Shown: positions 38,969 through 48,654, counted from the stretch's first letter. The stretch: 64,000 nucleotides of DNA from Cyclobacteriaceae bacterium (GCA_016787565.1 JAEUUG010000016.1:306335-370334), one strand, 5' to 3'. The notes: generated by a model not told the origin, from the letters alone. Program-made: numbers and translations.

Positions 38969-39954
38969 AGTATAAACATAAAAAACTATTCTTAACCTGG
39001 ACACCCGGCAGTCTGATCATTGCCTGGATGAAAAAAATCCGATTCAAAAAATATGAGAATGTATCGCTTTACAAAATTGTAAAGATCTTTTTGCGCAATT
39101 TGAACAAAGATGAAATACTAGATCGTGCCAACGGAGTGGCCTATAACTTTATACTGGCCATTTTTCCCACCATCATCTTTCTTTTCACGCTCATCCCCTA
39201 CGCTACGAGGCTTTACCCTGAAATCAATGCCGAGAATATCATGCAATTTATTGGTGAGATTATGCCTCCCAGCATGTTCGATGTTGCCTCTTCTACCGTA
39301 ATGGATATTGTCAGCAACCAGCGGGGTGGGTTATTAACGCTTGGATTTTTCTTTGCTATTTATCTTTCCACCAATGGAATGATGGCCCTGATGCGTGCCT
39401 TCAATGCCTGCTACCGGACCATTGAGAGACGTGGAGAACTAAAAACCAGGCTTATCGCCACCGCACTTACCTTTAACCTTGCTTTTGTTTTGTTTCTGGC
39501 AATTGTACTGTTAGTTGTCGGTCAGCTTTTCCTGGATTATACTCTGGAGCACTTATCTGAATTCAGTTGGCTGAACCTTGACAACTTTACCGTTTTCATG
39601 CTTTTTGTTCTTCGTTTTTTGGTGATCTTCATTGTCTTCTTTTTAGCCATTTCAACCATTTACTATTTTGGCCCCGCTATACACTATAACTGGCGCTTCT
39701 TCTCAATAGGATCTGTTCTTGCCACGTTATCGTCACTTGCGGTCTCCTATGGGTTTTCATTCTACATCACCAATTTCGGAACGTATAATAAAGTTTACGG
39801 CTCCATTGGCGTACTCATTGCCTTAATGGTATGGATACAACTCGTGACCATTGTACTGCTCGTTGGCTATGAGGTTAATGCTACAATACACGATGCCATC
39901 CGCACGCAAGCGGTTTGGAATGCGCGCAAGGTCAAGAATAAAATAGTGCGGTAA
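38965..39954 (+). CDS. YihY/BrkB-family inner-membrane protein
   Basis: 329 residues with about six transmembrane helices and the family segments FNKDEILDRANGVAYNFILAIFP-type start (NLNKDEILDRANGVAYNFI) and VYGSIGVLIALMVWIQLV near the end. Older annotation as ribonuclease BN was an error of the family; the true function is unknown. Overlaps the upstream thioesterase by 4 bases. Confidence 0.88.
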   Translation: MKYKHKKLFLTWTPGSLIIAWMKKIRFKKYENVSLYKIVKIFLRNLNKDEILDRANGVAYNFILAIFPTIIFLFTLIPYATRLYPEINAENIMQFIGEIMPPSMFDVASSTVMDIVSNQRGGLLTLGFFFAIYLSTNGMMALMRAFNACYRTIERRGELKTRLIATALTFNLAFVLFLAIVLLVVGQLFLDYTLEHLSEFSWLNLDNFTVFMLFVLRFLVIFIVFFLAISTIYYFGPAIHYNWRFFSIGSVLATLSSLAVSYGFSFYITNFGTYNKVYGSIGVLIALMVWIQLVTIVLLVGYEVNATIHDAIRTQAVWNARKVKNKIVR

Positions 39955-40055
39955 CATTTCAAGCTTATTCAAATAATTCCGAGAGTCCTGCCAAATTAAG
40001 TTTCTGTGAAACTCTGGCATATTATCCATGCTGAACTATCTTAGTACATTAGAAC

Positions 40056-41669
40056 TTGGAAAGCGCGCCCCTCACCGAACAAAAGCCAAAACTTTGGGAT
40101 AATCTCCTGAAAGCCCTCTTTATAATTGGCGCCCTATTACTTTTTCTTTTTGCGCTTGACCTGATGATCTCATCCCTTCAGCATCTTAACAAGAGTGTTG
40201 CAGAAACAATTTTACAAGCAACTTCGAATCCCTTCACAGGGTTGTTCATTGGACTGCTAATTACAGCCATGTTACAAAGCAGTTCTACCACAACCTCCAT
40301 TGTTGTTGCGTTGGTCGCGTCTGGTTCCATCACGATAGAGAATGCTATCCCCATTATCATGGGAGCAAATGTAGGAACCACCATTACTAGCACCATTGTT
40401 TCTCTGGGATTCATCAACAAAAAGAAAGAATTCAGAAGAGCTGTAGCTGCTGGCACATACCATGATTTCTTCAACATTCTTACGGTGATCATTCTCTTTC
40501 CACTGGAATATTACTATGGCTTTCTCTCACGAACCTCACAATGGATTGGTAACTATTTCTTCACACCTTCAACAGTTGTAACCAGCACCAAAATCACACA
40601 CTTTTGGCCAGACTTTGGTCCGCTAATTGAAGAATTGTTGGAGTTTGTTCCCAGTGGTTGGCTAACGCTGATCTCATTTGTGCTTCTCTTTTCATCGATA
40701 TTGCTTTTCAGGAAAATGATATCAAACTGGATGCTGGTAAGATCTCCAGATCACTTCAGCCGATTCTTTTTTAAAAACTATTTTAAGTCATTTCTTCTGG
40801 GTACATTAATTACTTCAGCGATACGCTCCAGCACCATCACCACATCCCTCGTTGTTCCTTTGGTTGCCAAAAAGGTAACAACCCTGAGGAAAGCCGCTCC
40901 ATTTATTTTAGGTGCCAATATGGGCACAACAATAACAGCCTTTATTGCTGTCGCATTGAACTCAAATACAAGTGGAGGCATCAGTATTGCGATCGCGCAT
41001 TTCTTATTCAACTTTATTGGTGTTCTTATTTTCTTTCCTATTCCTGCACTCAGACGATTTCCGATTGAGTTAGCCGAAGGGCTTGGCAGACTCACATTGA
41101 GGTACCGGCTTGTCGGACTCGTCTACCTTCTGCTTAACTTTTTCTTTATTCCGTTTTCGCTGATTTATTTCAATCAGGATACTATTCAAACATTGGAAAT
41201 TGTATATGTGCAACGTGACTCTGTTGAAACACGCTATCATAGAATTATAAGCCATATCAACCAGCGGACACAAAGTGGAGAATGGTCGACTTATGATGGA
41301 AGAGAAGATAGCGGTGAACAACCCCCTCTGAAAATCTACCCTGTTTCGGTCAGAAATACTTCACTCTTCATTGGCAATGAAATGTTTCTATTCAATAAGC
41401 CCGGCTATTGTTGGGATGGAGAAGGAGTTGAGGGAAAATACAACGCCTGCATTGAGAAAATCGAATCGCAGGTAAAACTACAAAATGGACTTTCGTTTGA
41501 CTCCGTATATGTTTGCCGGCTGCATTATTCTGATCAGTTCAGCCGGGATTCAACCACCCAGCTATTTTACTTAAGTGCCCCACTGAAAATCATTGTTAAA
41601 CGTGAGGTGCTAAACAGCCACGGTCAGAAATTATTTGCCGAAGAGGTTGTTAGTTTACAGTCGAAATGA
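40056..41669 (+). CDS. Na/Pi-cotransporter family protein
   Basis: 537 residues. There are about nine membrane segments with the twin QSSSTTTS-type repeats of the family: LQSSSTTTSIVVALVASG (first) and AIRSSTITTSLVVPLVA (second), each followed by IMGANVGTTIT / ILGANMGTTIT. The soluble C-terminal ~170 residues (from about 370) are not a PhoU domain that I can recognise. The frame begins with TTG at 40,056, immediately after an in-frame stop; no better start exists upstream. Confidence 0.88.
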   Translation: MESAPLTEQKPKLWDNLLKALFIIGALLLFLFALDLMISSLQHLNKSVAETILQATSNPFTGLFIGLLITAMLQSSSTTTSIVVALVASGSITIENAIPIIMGANVGTTITSTIVSLGFINKKKEFRRAVAAGTYHDFFNILTVIILFPLEYYYGFLSRTSQWIGNYFFTPSTVVTSTKITHFWPDFGPLIEELLEFVPSGWLTLISFVLLFSSILLFRKMISNWMLVRSPDHFSRFFFKNYFKSFLLGTLITSAIRSSTITTSLVVPLVAKKVTTLRKAAPFILGANMGTTITAFIAVALNSNTSGGISIAIAHFLFNFIGVLIFFPIPALRRFPIELAEGLGRLTLRYRLVGLVYLLLNFFFIPFSLIYFNQDTIQTLEIVYVQRDSVETRYHRIISHINQRTQSGEWSTYDGREDSGEQPPLKIYPVSVRNTSLFIGNEMFLFNKPGYCWDGEGVEGKYNACIEKIESQVKLQNGLSFDSVYVCRLHYSDQFSRDSTTQLFYLSAPLKIIVKREVLNSHGQKLFAEEVVSLQSK

Positions 41670-41721
41670 CCTACTGAATTCAAAATCTTCTGTCTATATT
41701 AGCGTTATAGGTTTTGATGCC

Positions 41722-42078
41722 ATGTTGAAAGATACCATACTTAAATTCCTGAAGCTTGATGGCATTCTCAGCAATCTTTCCGGTTATGTTGAGACGCGCA
41801 TAGAGCTATTAAAAATCGAAATCCGTGAGGATATCGCCAAAGCACTTGCAAAAATTTCACTTTTTATTCTGATTGCCTTTGTCTTTGTGCTCTTTGTATT
41901 ATTCAGTAGCGTTGCTTTAGCCTACATCTTAGGACGGAATTTGGGCATCGAAACCGGATTCGGAATTGTAGCTGGTTGCTATTTCCTGGCTGGTCTACTT
42001 CTGTTTCTTTTTCGTAAAAGAATCGGACATTGGATCGAAAAACATGTTTTGGAAATCACTAAGAAGAAGATAAAATAA
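41722..42078 (+). CDS. Phage-holin-3_6-like small membrane protein
   Basis: 118 residues from ATG 41,722. An amphipathic N-terminus with YVETRIELLKIEIREDIAKALAK is followed by two hydrophobic helices, as in the Holin-X/DUF1469 family common in Bacteroidota and Proteobacteria. Function unknown; the holin name is a fold label, not a role. The longer open frame before it overlaps the symporter gene. Stop and next start overlap by one base (TAATG). Confidence 0.82.
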   Translation: MLKDTILKFLKLDGILSNLSGYVETRIELLKIEIREDIAKALAKISLFILIAFVFVLFVLFSSVALAYILGRNLGIETGFGIVAGCYFLAGLLLFLFRKRIGHWIEKHVLEITKKKIK

Positions 42079-42485
42079 TGAAACTGCTCGAATCAGAAGA
42101 CCCTGTAAAAAATCAGTTGATTCAAAAATCCGTCAGGCAAAGGGAAGAACTTGAGGAGGAAATCAAGTTAGTTTCTGAACGTACTGAAAAAGCACTTACA
42201 AATGCGCTTATCATTGGAGGTGCCCTCATCGTAACGTATTTTGTTTTCCGACAATTTTCAGAATCCAAAACAAAAACGAAGACTAACCAGAAAAAAATAA
42301 AAACAGCTTCTGCTGATGAAAATGTTGATCAGGAGGTTACTGTTTCCGAATCACCCCTTCAAGGAATTGCAGCACAAATTGGGACAGCCATTGCTACCCA
42401 GGCCACTGTATTTTTATTAGGTCTTGCAAAAGAAAAACTTGCAGCATTCCTCCAATCGCAAGTCGAAAAGAAAGAAAGCAAATGA
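42078..42485 (+). CDS. Single-pass membrane protein of unknown function
   Basis: 135 residues. A charged coiled-coil-like N-terminus (KSVRQREELEEEIKLVSERTEKAL) is followed by one transmembrane helix (NALIIGGALIVTYFVF), a Lys/Thr-rich linker and an Ala-rich C-terminal helix. The one-base overlap with the upstream holin-like gene and the 4-base overlap with pcrB make a tight operon. No family recognised. Confidence 0.7.
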   Translation: MKLLESEDPVKNQLIQKSVRQREELEEEIKLVSERTEKALTNALIIGGALIVTYFVFRQFSESKTKTKTNQKKIKTASADENVDQEVTVSESPLQGIAAQIGTAIATQATVFLLGLAKEKLAAFLQSQVEKKESK

Positions 42486-43243
42486 CAATACTTAATTCAC
42501 TACGCGAAAAACAGAGTCTAGGCAAGAAGTCAATTGCTGTATTAATTGACCCTGATAAAGTTGAAGATGCGGCAGGATTGCAGCACCTGATTAATCTCGC
42601 TAGTGAGAACTGTGTCGACTACTTTTTTGTGGGAGGAAGTCTTGTCACCACAACCAACCTCGCTGAGGTTGTAAAGAAGATAAAAGAGAGTGTATCAATA
42701 CCTGTTATCCTTTTTCCAGGTAATTCTATGCAGATAGAACCTTCGGCAGATGCTCTTTTATTCTTATCGCTAATTTCAGGGCGTAATCCGGAATTGCTCA
42801 TTGGCCAACATGTTATATCGGCCCCTATTATTCGCAATACAAAACTTGAAGTTATCCCGACCGGTTATATGCTCATCAGCTCTGGTAAGACAACCTCGGT
42901 TGCCTACATTAGTAATACAACACCAATTCCAGACGACAAGTATTCATTAGCTGCTTGTACTGCGATGGCTGGAGAAATGCTCGGGCTACAGGCCATTTAT
43001 ATGGATGCTGGAAGTGGAGCCGAGAAAGAAATAAATGCTAAAATGATTGCAAGCGTACGCCAGGTTGTAAAAGTACCCTTGATTGTAGGCGGAGGAATCA
43101 ATAGTTCAAGCAAAGTTACTTCGGCTCTTGCAGCCGGTGCCGATGTTATTGTTATTGGTAATGCACTCGAAAAACATCCCGATCTTCTGACTGATGTCTC
43201 AGAGAAAATTTACGAATGGAATCAGAGACTGGTAAAGCACTGA
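42482..43243 (+). CDS. pcrB: PcrB-family prenylglyceryl-phosphate synthase
   Basis: 253 residues, TIM-barrel of the GGGPS/PcrB family: VLIDPDKVEDAAG (about 21-33), FFVGGSLVTTTNL, PTGYMLISSGKTTSV, IYMDAGSGAEKEI and VGGGINSSSKV phosphate loop. It attaches a polyprenyl chain to sn-glycerol-1-phosphate, the first step of ether-lipid-like compounds. It partners in principle with the UbiA protein at 13,108. It is the last core gene before the cassette array; its stop is 17 bases from the truncated left repeat. Confidence 0.9.
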   Translation: MTILNSLREKQSLGKKSIAVLIDPDKVEDAAGLQHLINLASENCVDYFFVGGSLVTTTNLAEVVKKIKESVSIPVILFPGNSMQIEPSADALLFLSLISGRNPELLIGQHVISAPIIRNTKLEVIPTGYMLISSGKTTSVAYISNTTPIPDDKYSLAACTAMAGEMLGLQAIYMDAGSGAEKEINAKMIASVRQVVKVPLIVGGGINSSSKVTSALAAGADVIVIGNALEKHPDLLTDVSEKIYEWNQRLVKH

Positions 43244-43259
43244 CTTGGCAAATCGTCAA

Positions 43260-43283
43260 CCGTTATGGGACAAGGCTGGTGTT
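43260..43283 (-). repeat. Truncated attC-like half site at the array's left end
   Basis: CCGTTATGGGACAAGGCTGG followed by TGTT equals the right arm of the repeat at 63,684-63,805 (ACCGCTATTGAGCAAGGCTGGTGTT) with few changes. The left arm is missing: pcrB coding sequence ends 17 bases before. Confidence 0.75.
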
Positions 43284-43304
43284 GGTGGCTGTTGCTTTCT
43301 CCTA

Positions 43305-44573
43305 CTAATCTAGTTTCTGCTGCAAAATCTTCTCAAGCTCCTCTGGTTTTGGGTCAATTGAAAGTATTGTCCCATCCCTATCAACTAAGACCATCAAACC
43401 TGTCCCGTTACTTATGCCGTATGTATTCCAAATGTTTTGCTTGTCGTCTAATTCCACTAAGTTCAACCACGAAAATTGCTCTTTACTAATTCTCCTTTTT
43501 ACAGCATCTGTGTTTTTAAATTCTCTCGCAATTCCAACTACTTTAAATCCTTTGCCTTTATATTGTTCATATATAGGCACGACTAATCGACTTTTTGCTA
43601 TGCAAGGTCCGCACCAAGAGCCCCACATATCAATTAGGGAAACATGATTCTGAATAACACTAGATAATTGAATTGTATCCCCATCTATTGATGGTACTTT
43701 CACGTCAATGTACTTATTTCCAATATCTATAGTCCTTAGTCCATCAACTTGTTTCCCTATAATTTTGGTATAAATATGTTCAGGGTAATTCTTTTCATAA
43801 ATAGGAAATACGCTAGTCACCAATTGCGTTACTTGTGGGTTGTCTTTCATTTTCATTTCAACGTCTGACCAAATGAAGTAAAAAGAAACTATTGATGGGT
43901 TGTTTTTTATGTATTCGTATCTCCATACAAGTTCAACTTTTAGCAATGAATCATAAGGGTCAATAAATAATTCTTTCGCTTCTTCAGTATAGCGTGCATG
44001 AGTTTTTTCCAATTCTTCTCTTTTTTGAAATATTGGAATTCTTGCTTCGTGGTCGTCTGGTTTAGTGGCTCTTAGTTGGCGTGTCAATTCTTTATACTCC
44101 GGGCTGTCATACTCATCCCGTTCACTCAAATCATCTTGTGTTTCCATCAACTGTTTTCTCCTTTTGTCAAACAGTTTTCTGTTGTTTATTTGATATTCTT
44201 CAAATTCAGCATTCAATTCTCCACCTTTAATTGTATTCTTCTCCCACTCGTCTTGTGGATGAAGTTTTAATTCAATAACCCCATTCGTTGGAAAGAATGT
44301 AATTGCTCTCCAGGAACCTTTTTCTAATTCATCTTCAAATATCAATTCGTAAGCTTCCGATTCCACGTATTGAAATGTATAGTCAAACTTTCCTTTTTTA
44401 ATTGAAACCTTTGTCGGTTTATTAAGAAATGACCTAAAACTTTCTGAACACTTGCGGACTAGTAAACCTTTGCTGTCACGACTAACTATCTCTCCCTTGA
44501 TTACACATTGTTTCTGTGCGAACAAACCTATTGTCGTTAATAATGTCAGAATTGTCAATGTGGCTCTTCTCAT
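43305..44573 (-). CDS. Cassette 1: secreted thioredoxin-fold (TlpA-like) protein
   Basis: 422 residues with a signal peptide (1-19, ending GLFAQ), a DUF4369-like β region (about 22-115), a charged helical middle (about 120-210), and a C-terminal thioredoxin domain with the active-site WGSWCGPC. Such proteins reduce or exchange disulfides in the periplasm. Start 44,573 is 53 bases inside the cassette end, and the stop is 22 bases from the other end. The terminal complement of the cassette is GTTGGTGGCTGTTGC versus GTTGGCGGCAATTGC. Confidence 0.87.
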   Translation of the reverse strand: MRRATLTILTLLTTIGLFAQKQCVIKGEIVSRDSKGLLVRKCSESFRSFLNKPTKVSIKKGKFDYTFQYVESEAYELIFEDELEKGSWRAITFFPTNGVIELKLHPQDEWEKNTIKGGELNAEFEEYQINNRKLFDKRRKQLMETQDDLSERDEYDSPEYKELTRQLRATKPDDHEARIPIFQKREELEKTHARYTEEAKELFIDPYDSLLKVELVWRYEYIKNNPSIVSFYFIWSDVEMKMKDNPQVTQLVTSVFPIYEKNYPEHIYTKIIGKQVDGLRTIDIGNKYIDVKVPSIDGDTIQLSSVIQNHVSLIDMWGSWCGPCIAKSRLVVPIYEQYKGKGFKVVGIAREFKNTDAVKRRISKEQFSWLNLVELDDKQNIWNTYGISNGTGLMVLVDRDGTILSIDPKPEELEKILQQKLD

Positions 44574-44625
44574 TTTTTTTATTCGTCTACTTTAGTATGG
44601 GAAAACTTATTTAGCAATTGCCGCC

Positions 44626-44746
44626 AACGTTGGCGTATAAAATGTGGCGGCTTTGAAATACCTAATTCTCCACCGTTGCTAAACGAATTTAGAAGTTTAC
44701 ACTCAATTGGCAAGACATCTCTCGCCATATTTTTATACGCGCTGTT
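44626..44746 (-). repeat. attC-like site 1 (type I)
   Basis: AACGTTGGCGTATAAAATG-TGGCGG ... TCGCCATATTTTTATACGC-GCTGTT. Arms pair over about 18 bases. The central segment is the type I form, with TTTGAAA...AATTCTCCACCGTT and GAATTTAGAAGTTTAC. Confidence 0.85.
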
Positions 44747-44759
44747 GGCAGCCGTATTT

Positions 44760-45419
44760 TTAAACCAACCTAATTGTCTTGATACAATCGTCAAACTCCT
44801 TTTGAGCGGTTTCTCCTACTTGGTCGGAGTCGTGCATATTTATAAAGTAGTAGAAATCATTGTGCTCAATTATTACAACTTTCAAATTTGTCCTAATTGA
44901 TTCTTTTAAGTCAACATGCTCAAATGAATATGTTGCCTTTCTGATATAGCTTTTACAGTTGGAAATTAGCAGTGGTCCTTCAACTCCCGTTTGTTCGAAT
45001 TCTTTGAGAATTGTCCCTGTCCCGATGCCTGAAAGTTCGATTAATTCCTCGAAGGAATCGTATTCAAAGTCCAATTCAGATTTGTGATTAATAAAGGCAG
45101 AAATTGTTGGAGAAAATTTTCCTTTAAACTCTGGTGTGTCTTGCCAGTACTTTGTAATTATAAAGGCAGGCTCTCCTAAATCTTCAAATATTTCCTCTTT
45201 TGTGAGTCCAATCTCATCCGGCAATATTTGTTCGTCACGTAGTCGACCGTAGTCTTTTACTGCAACAAAGTCCCAGGTGTCGGGTTTCTCCAAGATGATA
45301 CCAAATTTCTTGTTGACGTAATAGTTTTTATTAACCGCCACTGCTTTAAGAGGATCAACTGTCAATCCAACAAGAGCAAGGCCAGCAAGTCTTAAAAATT
45401 CTCTTCTCCCTAGTCCCAT
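44760..45419 (-). CDS. Cassette 2: Tat-signal protein of unknown function
   Basis: About 219 residues from ATG 45,419. The open frame runs 27 codons further, but those codons lie in the neighbouring repeat. MGLGRREFLRLAGLALVGL is a twin-arginine signal (RREFL). The mature part (KFGIILEKPDTWDFVAVKDYGRL..., KVVIIEHNDFYYFINMHDSDQV) resembles a PsbP/DUF-type β-α fold but has no named motif. The start is 22 bases from the cassette end, too little room for its own promoter. Stop 14 bases from the other end. Confidence 0.75.
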   Translation of the reverse strand: MGLGRREFLRLAGLALVGLTVDPLKAVAVNKNYYVNKKFGIILEKPDTWDFVAVKDYGRLRDEQILPDEIGLTKEEIFEDLGEPAFIITKYWQDTPEFKGKFSPTISAFINHKSELDFEYDSFEELIELSGIGTGTILKEFEQTGVEGPLLISNCKSYIRKATYSFEHVDLKESIRTNLKVVIIEHNDFYYFINMHDSDQVGETAQKEFDDCIKTIRLV

Positions 45420-45441
45420 GTGTCTGGAAAATATGGCTGCC

Positions 45442-45563
45442 AACGTTTGTGTTTGCGCAGTGGTGGGACTTTGAAACGCTTCACTGTCCCGCGTGACCAA
45501 ACATGGAACGAAGATAGCACTTTGAACTTACACTGAACCCCACCATTGCGCAAACATTTTGTT
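45442..45563 (-). repeat. attC-like site 2 (type IV)
   Basis: AACGTTTGTGTTTGCGCAG-TGGTGGG ... CCCACCATTGCGCAAACATTTTGTT. Same frame as site 6 but different arms. The centre has TTTGAAACGCTTCACTGTCC. Confidence 0.85.
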
Positions 45564-45592
45564 ATGCACATGTGCCGCATTTCACCGTACTT

Positions 45593-45656
45593 AACCACAC
45601 GGATGCCAGTGCTTTGGTTGTGTATCAGCATGTGTGGCACTGGCATTGGTGTGGTT
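45593..45656 (+). repeat. Covarying hairpin H1 (left flank of cassette 3)
   Basis: AACCACACGGATGCCAGTG ... CACTGGCATTGGTGTGGTT closes a loop with TTTGG and GTGTGG. The outer and inner stems are separated by a GGAT/ATTGG bulge. Confidence 0.75.
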
Positions 45657-45676
45657 GTTCGAAGGATGCAAATGTC

Positions 45677-48286
45677 CTATTCATTTCTTAGACTTTTAAT
45701 TGGGTTTGCGTTTGCCGCTCCAATTGTCTGAATACTTACTGTTATAAGAGCAATTGCTAATAAAGAGACCGCAGCAATAATAAAGATAGATATACTTAAT
45801 TCTGTGCGATAGGTAAAGGATTGAAGCCACCAGTTCATTGCTAACCATGATAATGGGCTAAATATTAAAATACCAAAAAGGATGGGCTTTAATGATGAAA
45901 TGCCCAATAGCTTTGTAATATTCACAACAGTACCTCCAAAAATTTTTCTAATTCCTATTTCTTTAAGCCTGGCCTCAATCATGTATGTTGATAACCCAAG
46001 TAAACCAAGGCACGCAATGAAAATTGCTATTGAAGTGAAAATTGTGGTTATCGTCAGAGTTTTTTCCAAGTTGGCAAACTTGCGCTGGTACTCAATATCT
46101 ACAAAATAGTACTCAAAAGGGAAAGACGGATTATATTTTAACCAAAGGTCTGACAGTTTTGAAATGGTTGCTTTGTTTGAATTTTCAGGGTTTAATTTAA
46201 TATGGGCATATTGAAGCGCCCATTTGGCTTTACTGCCCATTAATAACAGAGGTTCAACTTCTTGGTAGGGCGATGTAAGAATAAAGTCTTTCACTACACC
46301 AATGACATGCCACTCCGTGCCATTGTCAATAATTACTTCGCCAATTGGGTCATCAAAGTTCATTGCTTTTACGGCACTTTCATTTAACAATACTGAGGTA
46401 GAGTCTGATGGGAATTTACTGAGATTCATATCTCTTCCTTTTATAATTGAAAGACTTGCGGTAGAAGAAAAATGTTCATCAATATAAATTCGCTCAAAGT
46501 TAAATTTATCTTCTGGCTTTTTGCCATTCCATTGAATCTCGGTTGTACTACTCCATCTTTCTGTAATTGGAGTGCTTGTTTTTGTTATTGATAAAGCTAA
46601 ATTGTTTTGTATCAAATCATTTTTGTATGACAGATAGTTTTTTTCCAAGTCGCCTGTTAAGGGTTGATATATTAAATTATACTTATCGTATCCCACTTCT
46701 CGATTTTGAACAAAACTAATTTGCTTGTAGATAACTATAGCTGATACAATCAGCATGATAGAAAAGCCAAATTGAAGAACTACTAAGGTATTCCTCAAAA
46801 AGTTTCTACTTGCAGAAATAAGAACTTGGCCTTTTAAAATTCGAGCTGGTCGAAATGAGGATAAATATAGTGCCGGGTAAGAACCAGCAAGTAGAGCAAC
46901 GATAATAATTAAGCCTATGATTAATAGCCAGAACTTTAAACTTTCAATGTTTAGTGTTAGTTGCTGCTGAATCAACATATTGAACAATGGCAAAGTAAAG
47001 TAAGTTATGATTAATGCAATTAGTCCTGCACCCAGTGTGATGATTACAGATTCACACAAAAACTGTAGAATGATAGAACTTCGGTATGCACCTATCACTT
47101 TTCTAACACCAACTTCCTTTGCACGCCTTTGTGACCTTGCAGTGCTTAAGTTTATAAAATTTATGCACGCAATAAGGACAAGACAGACGCCTAAAATTGT
47201 TAGCATTCTTATGATTTCGATTCGCCCACCAGCAACCACTCCATTCTCAAAACGGGAGTACAAGCGCATTTTTGTCAAAGGGTAAAGAAACACTTCACTT
47301 TGCTGTGCATTATGAGAGTGTTTCTTTTTGATGTCTTTTACAAGGTTATTAAAAGCATCTATTACAGTACCTTCTTTAATTTTCACATATGTGCTTACAG
47401 AATTATTATCCCAATTTGTATCATTCTCACCAAGGCTTTCTAAAAACTTAAAGGGTATTAAATAGTCAAATTTGAAATCAGTATTTGAAGGAAGGTCTTT
47501 TAAGATGCCCGTTACTTTAAATTCAAAATTGTAGCCAGATTCTCCCAATGAAAGAGTTTCACCAAATGGTTCTTTATCTCCAAATAACTGTTTTGCGAAA
47601 CTTTCTGTTAATACAATTGAGGTTGGTTCGGTTAATGAACTGTTTACATCTCCCTTCAGTAAGGGAAAGGAAAATACGTTAAGAAATTCAGAATCAGTGT
47701 AGGCCCCTGTTGTTCTTAGTAGTTTTGTGTTATTAACAGTAAATAACTGCTTACTCCCCCAATTCGCAAAGCTTACAGAATTTTCAACCGATGAAAATTC
47801 ATCGGATAAAGTCCGGGCTAGAATGCGTGGTGTAACATCCCAGCAATTAATTTGTCCATTTTCAGTGGAACGATTCCAAATCTTATATATTCTCGTCTTA
47901 TCAGTATGAAATGTTTCGTAACTGAATTCTGCATGAATCCATATGAATAAAAGAAGTGCACCGGTCATACCTACTGCAAGACCGAGAATATTAATTGATG
48001 AGAATGCCTTATTACGGAACATTACTCGATAGGCAACCTTAAAATAATTTGCTATCATAAAAAACTGATTTAAGTCAAGAGATAATTTATTTCTAAAAAG
48101 AATTCCTGGTCGTAAATACCTGATACTATTCCAAACAAATCTTTGTCTGGCTTTTGATAGACCAAAGTGCTTTAAGTCTTTATTAAAGCGTTCAAAAAGG
48201 TCACCCTCGATTTCTTCAATCAGATTGTCAGGGCAAATGAATCGTAAGAATTTAATTGTCCATTTTGGAATTTTAACCTCGTTCAT
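45677..48286 (-). CDS. Cassette 3: FtsX-type ABC permease with prefix domain
   Basis: About 869 residues from ATG 48,286, which overlaps the padR stop (ATGA). The N-terminal permease prefix domain (PKWTIKFLRFICPDNLIEEIEGDLFERF) is followed by a MacB-like periplasmic core and two FtsX repeats: four helices after AFSSINILGLAVG (first near 95), one set near 385-460, and one at the C-terminus (TVSIQTIGAANANPIKSLRNE end). Such permeases lack their own ATPase and move or sense lipoprotein or peptide cargo. PadR upstream is the usual partner in Cytophagales. No ATPase gene in the cassette. Confidence 0.88.
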   Translation of the reverse strand: MNEVKIPKWTIKFLRFICPDNLIEEIEGDLFERFNKDLKHFGLSKARQRFVWNSIRYLRPGILFRNKLSLDLNQFFMIANYFKVAYRVMFRNKAFSSINILGLAVGMTGALLLFIWIHAEFSYETFHTDKTRIYKIWNRSTENGQINCWDVTPRILARTLSDEFSSVENSVSFANWGSKQLFTVNNTKLLRTTGAYTDSEFLNVFSFPLLKGDVNSSLTEPTSIVLTESFAKQLFGDKEPFGETLSLGESGYNFEFKVTGILKDLPSNTDFKFDYLIPFKFLESLGENDTNWDNNSVSTYVKIKEGTVIDAFNNLVKDIKKKHSHNAQQSEVFLYPLTKMRLYSRFENGVVAGGRIEIIRMLTILGVCLVLIACINFINLSTARSQRRAKEVGVRKVIGAYRSSIILQFLCESVIITLGAGLIALIITYFTLPLFNMLIQQQLTLNIESLKFWLLIIGLIIIVALLAGSYPALYLSSFRPARILKGQVLISASRNFLRNTLVVLQFGFSIMLIVSAIVIYKQISFVQNREVGYDKYNLIYQPLTGDLEKNYLSYKNDLIQNNLALSITKTSTPITERWSSTTEIQWNGKKPEDKFNFERIYIDEHFSSTASLSIIKGRDMNLSKFPSDSTSVLLNESAVKAMNFDDPIGEVIIDNGTEWHVIGVVKDFILTSPYQEVEPLLLMGSKAKWALQYAHIKLNPENSNKATISKLSDLWLKYNPSFPFEYYFVDIEYQRKFANLEKTLTITTIFTSIAIFIACLGLLGLSTYMIEARLKEIGIRKIFGGTVVNITKLLGISSLKPILFGILIFSPLSWLAMNWWLQSFTYRTELSISIFIIAAVSLLAIALITVSIQTIGAANANPIKSLRNE

Positions 48287-48615
48287 ACTCCTGAAATCTT
48301 TAATTGAGGTATAAGCTTCCATAATTCGACTCGCGACTCCTTCATGGTTCTTAACATCGCGAATCCAGCATTTGTCACCGTGTAAATTCTTTTTCGTCTA
48401 CCACCTCTTTCATTTGTAGCTCCACCAAAAGTCGATTTAATAAGTCCTTTGTCTTCAAGTCTGTAAAGAGTTACGTGAACAGCACTTAAATTTACTTCTC
48501 TCTCTTGTCTGGTTTCAATCTCCTCGGAAATCATAGCTCCGTATGCGTCCTCTTGAAGAACCGCCACCATTGTTAGAACTAATTCCTCAAATTCTCCCAG
48601 ATACTCTTTAGCCAT
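48283..48615 (-). CDS. Cassette 3: PadR-family transcriptional regulator
   Basis: 110 residues from ATG 48,615 (the frame has 6 earlier codons). Winged helix with the PadR pattern: LGEFEELVLTMVAVLQEDAYG, ETRQEREVNLSAVHVTLYRLEDKGLI, and the wing FGGATNERGGRRKRIYTVT. PadR proteins repress their own gene and a membrane partner, and are released by ligand. A CAAATAA...TTATTTG palindrome lies 20 bases upstream. Confidence 0.88.
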   Translation of the reverse strand: MAKEYLGEFEELVLTMVAVLQEDAYGAMISEEIETRQEREVNLSAVHVTLYRLEDKGLIKSTFGGATNERGGRRKRIYTVTNAGFAMLRTMKESRVELWKLIPQLKISGV

Positions 48616-48634
48616 TTGATTATATTTTGTCAAG

Positions 48635-48654
48635 CAAATAAACTTAATTATTTG
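48635..48654 (-). promoter_or_regulatory. Probable PadR operator (cassette 3)
   Basis: CAAATAA-acttaa-TTATTTG, a perfect 7+7 inverted repeat with a 6-base spacer, 20 bases before the padR start. The paralogous cassette 5 has a similar palindrome at the same distance. Confidence 0.6.

Noticed and set aside
45420..45500. N-terminal extension of the cassette 2 protein
   Set aside because: It crosses the cassette end and repeat 2; the Tat signal begins at 45,419.
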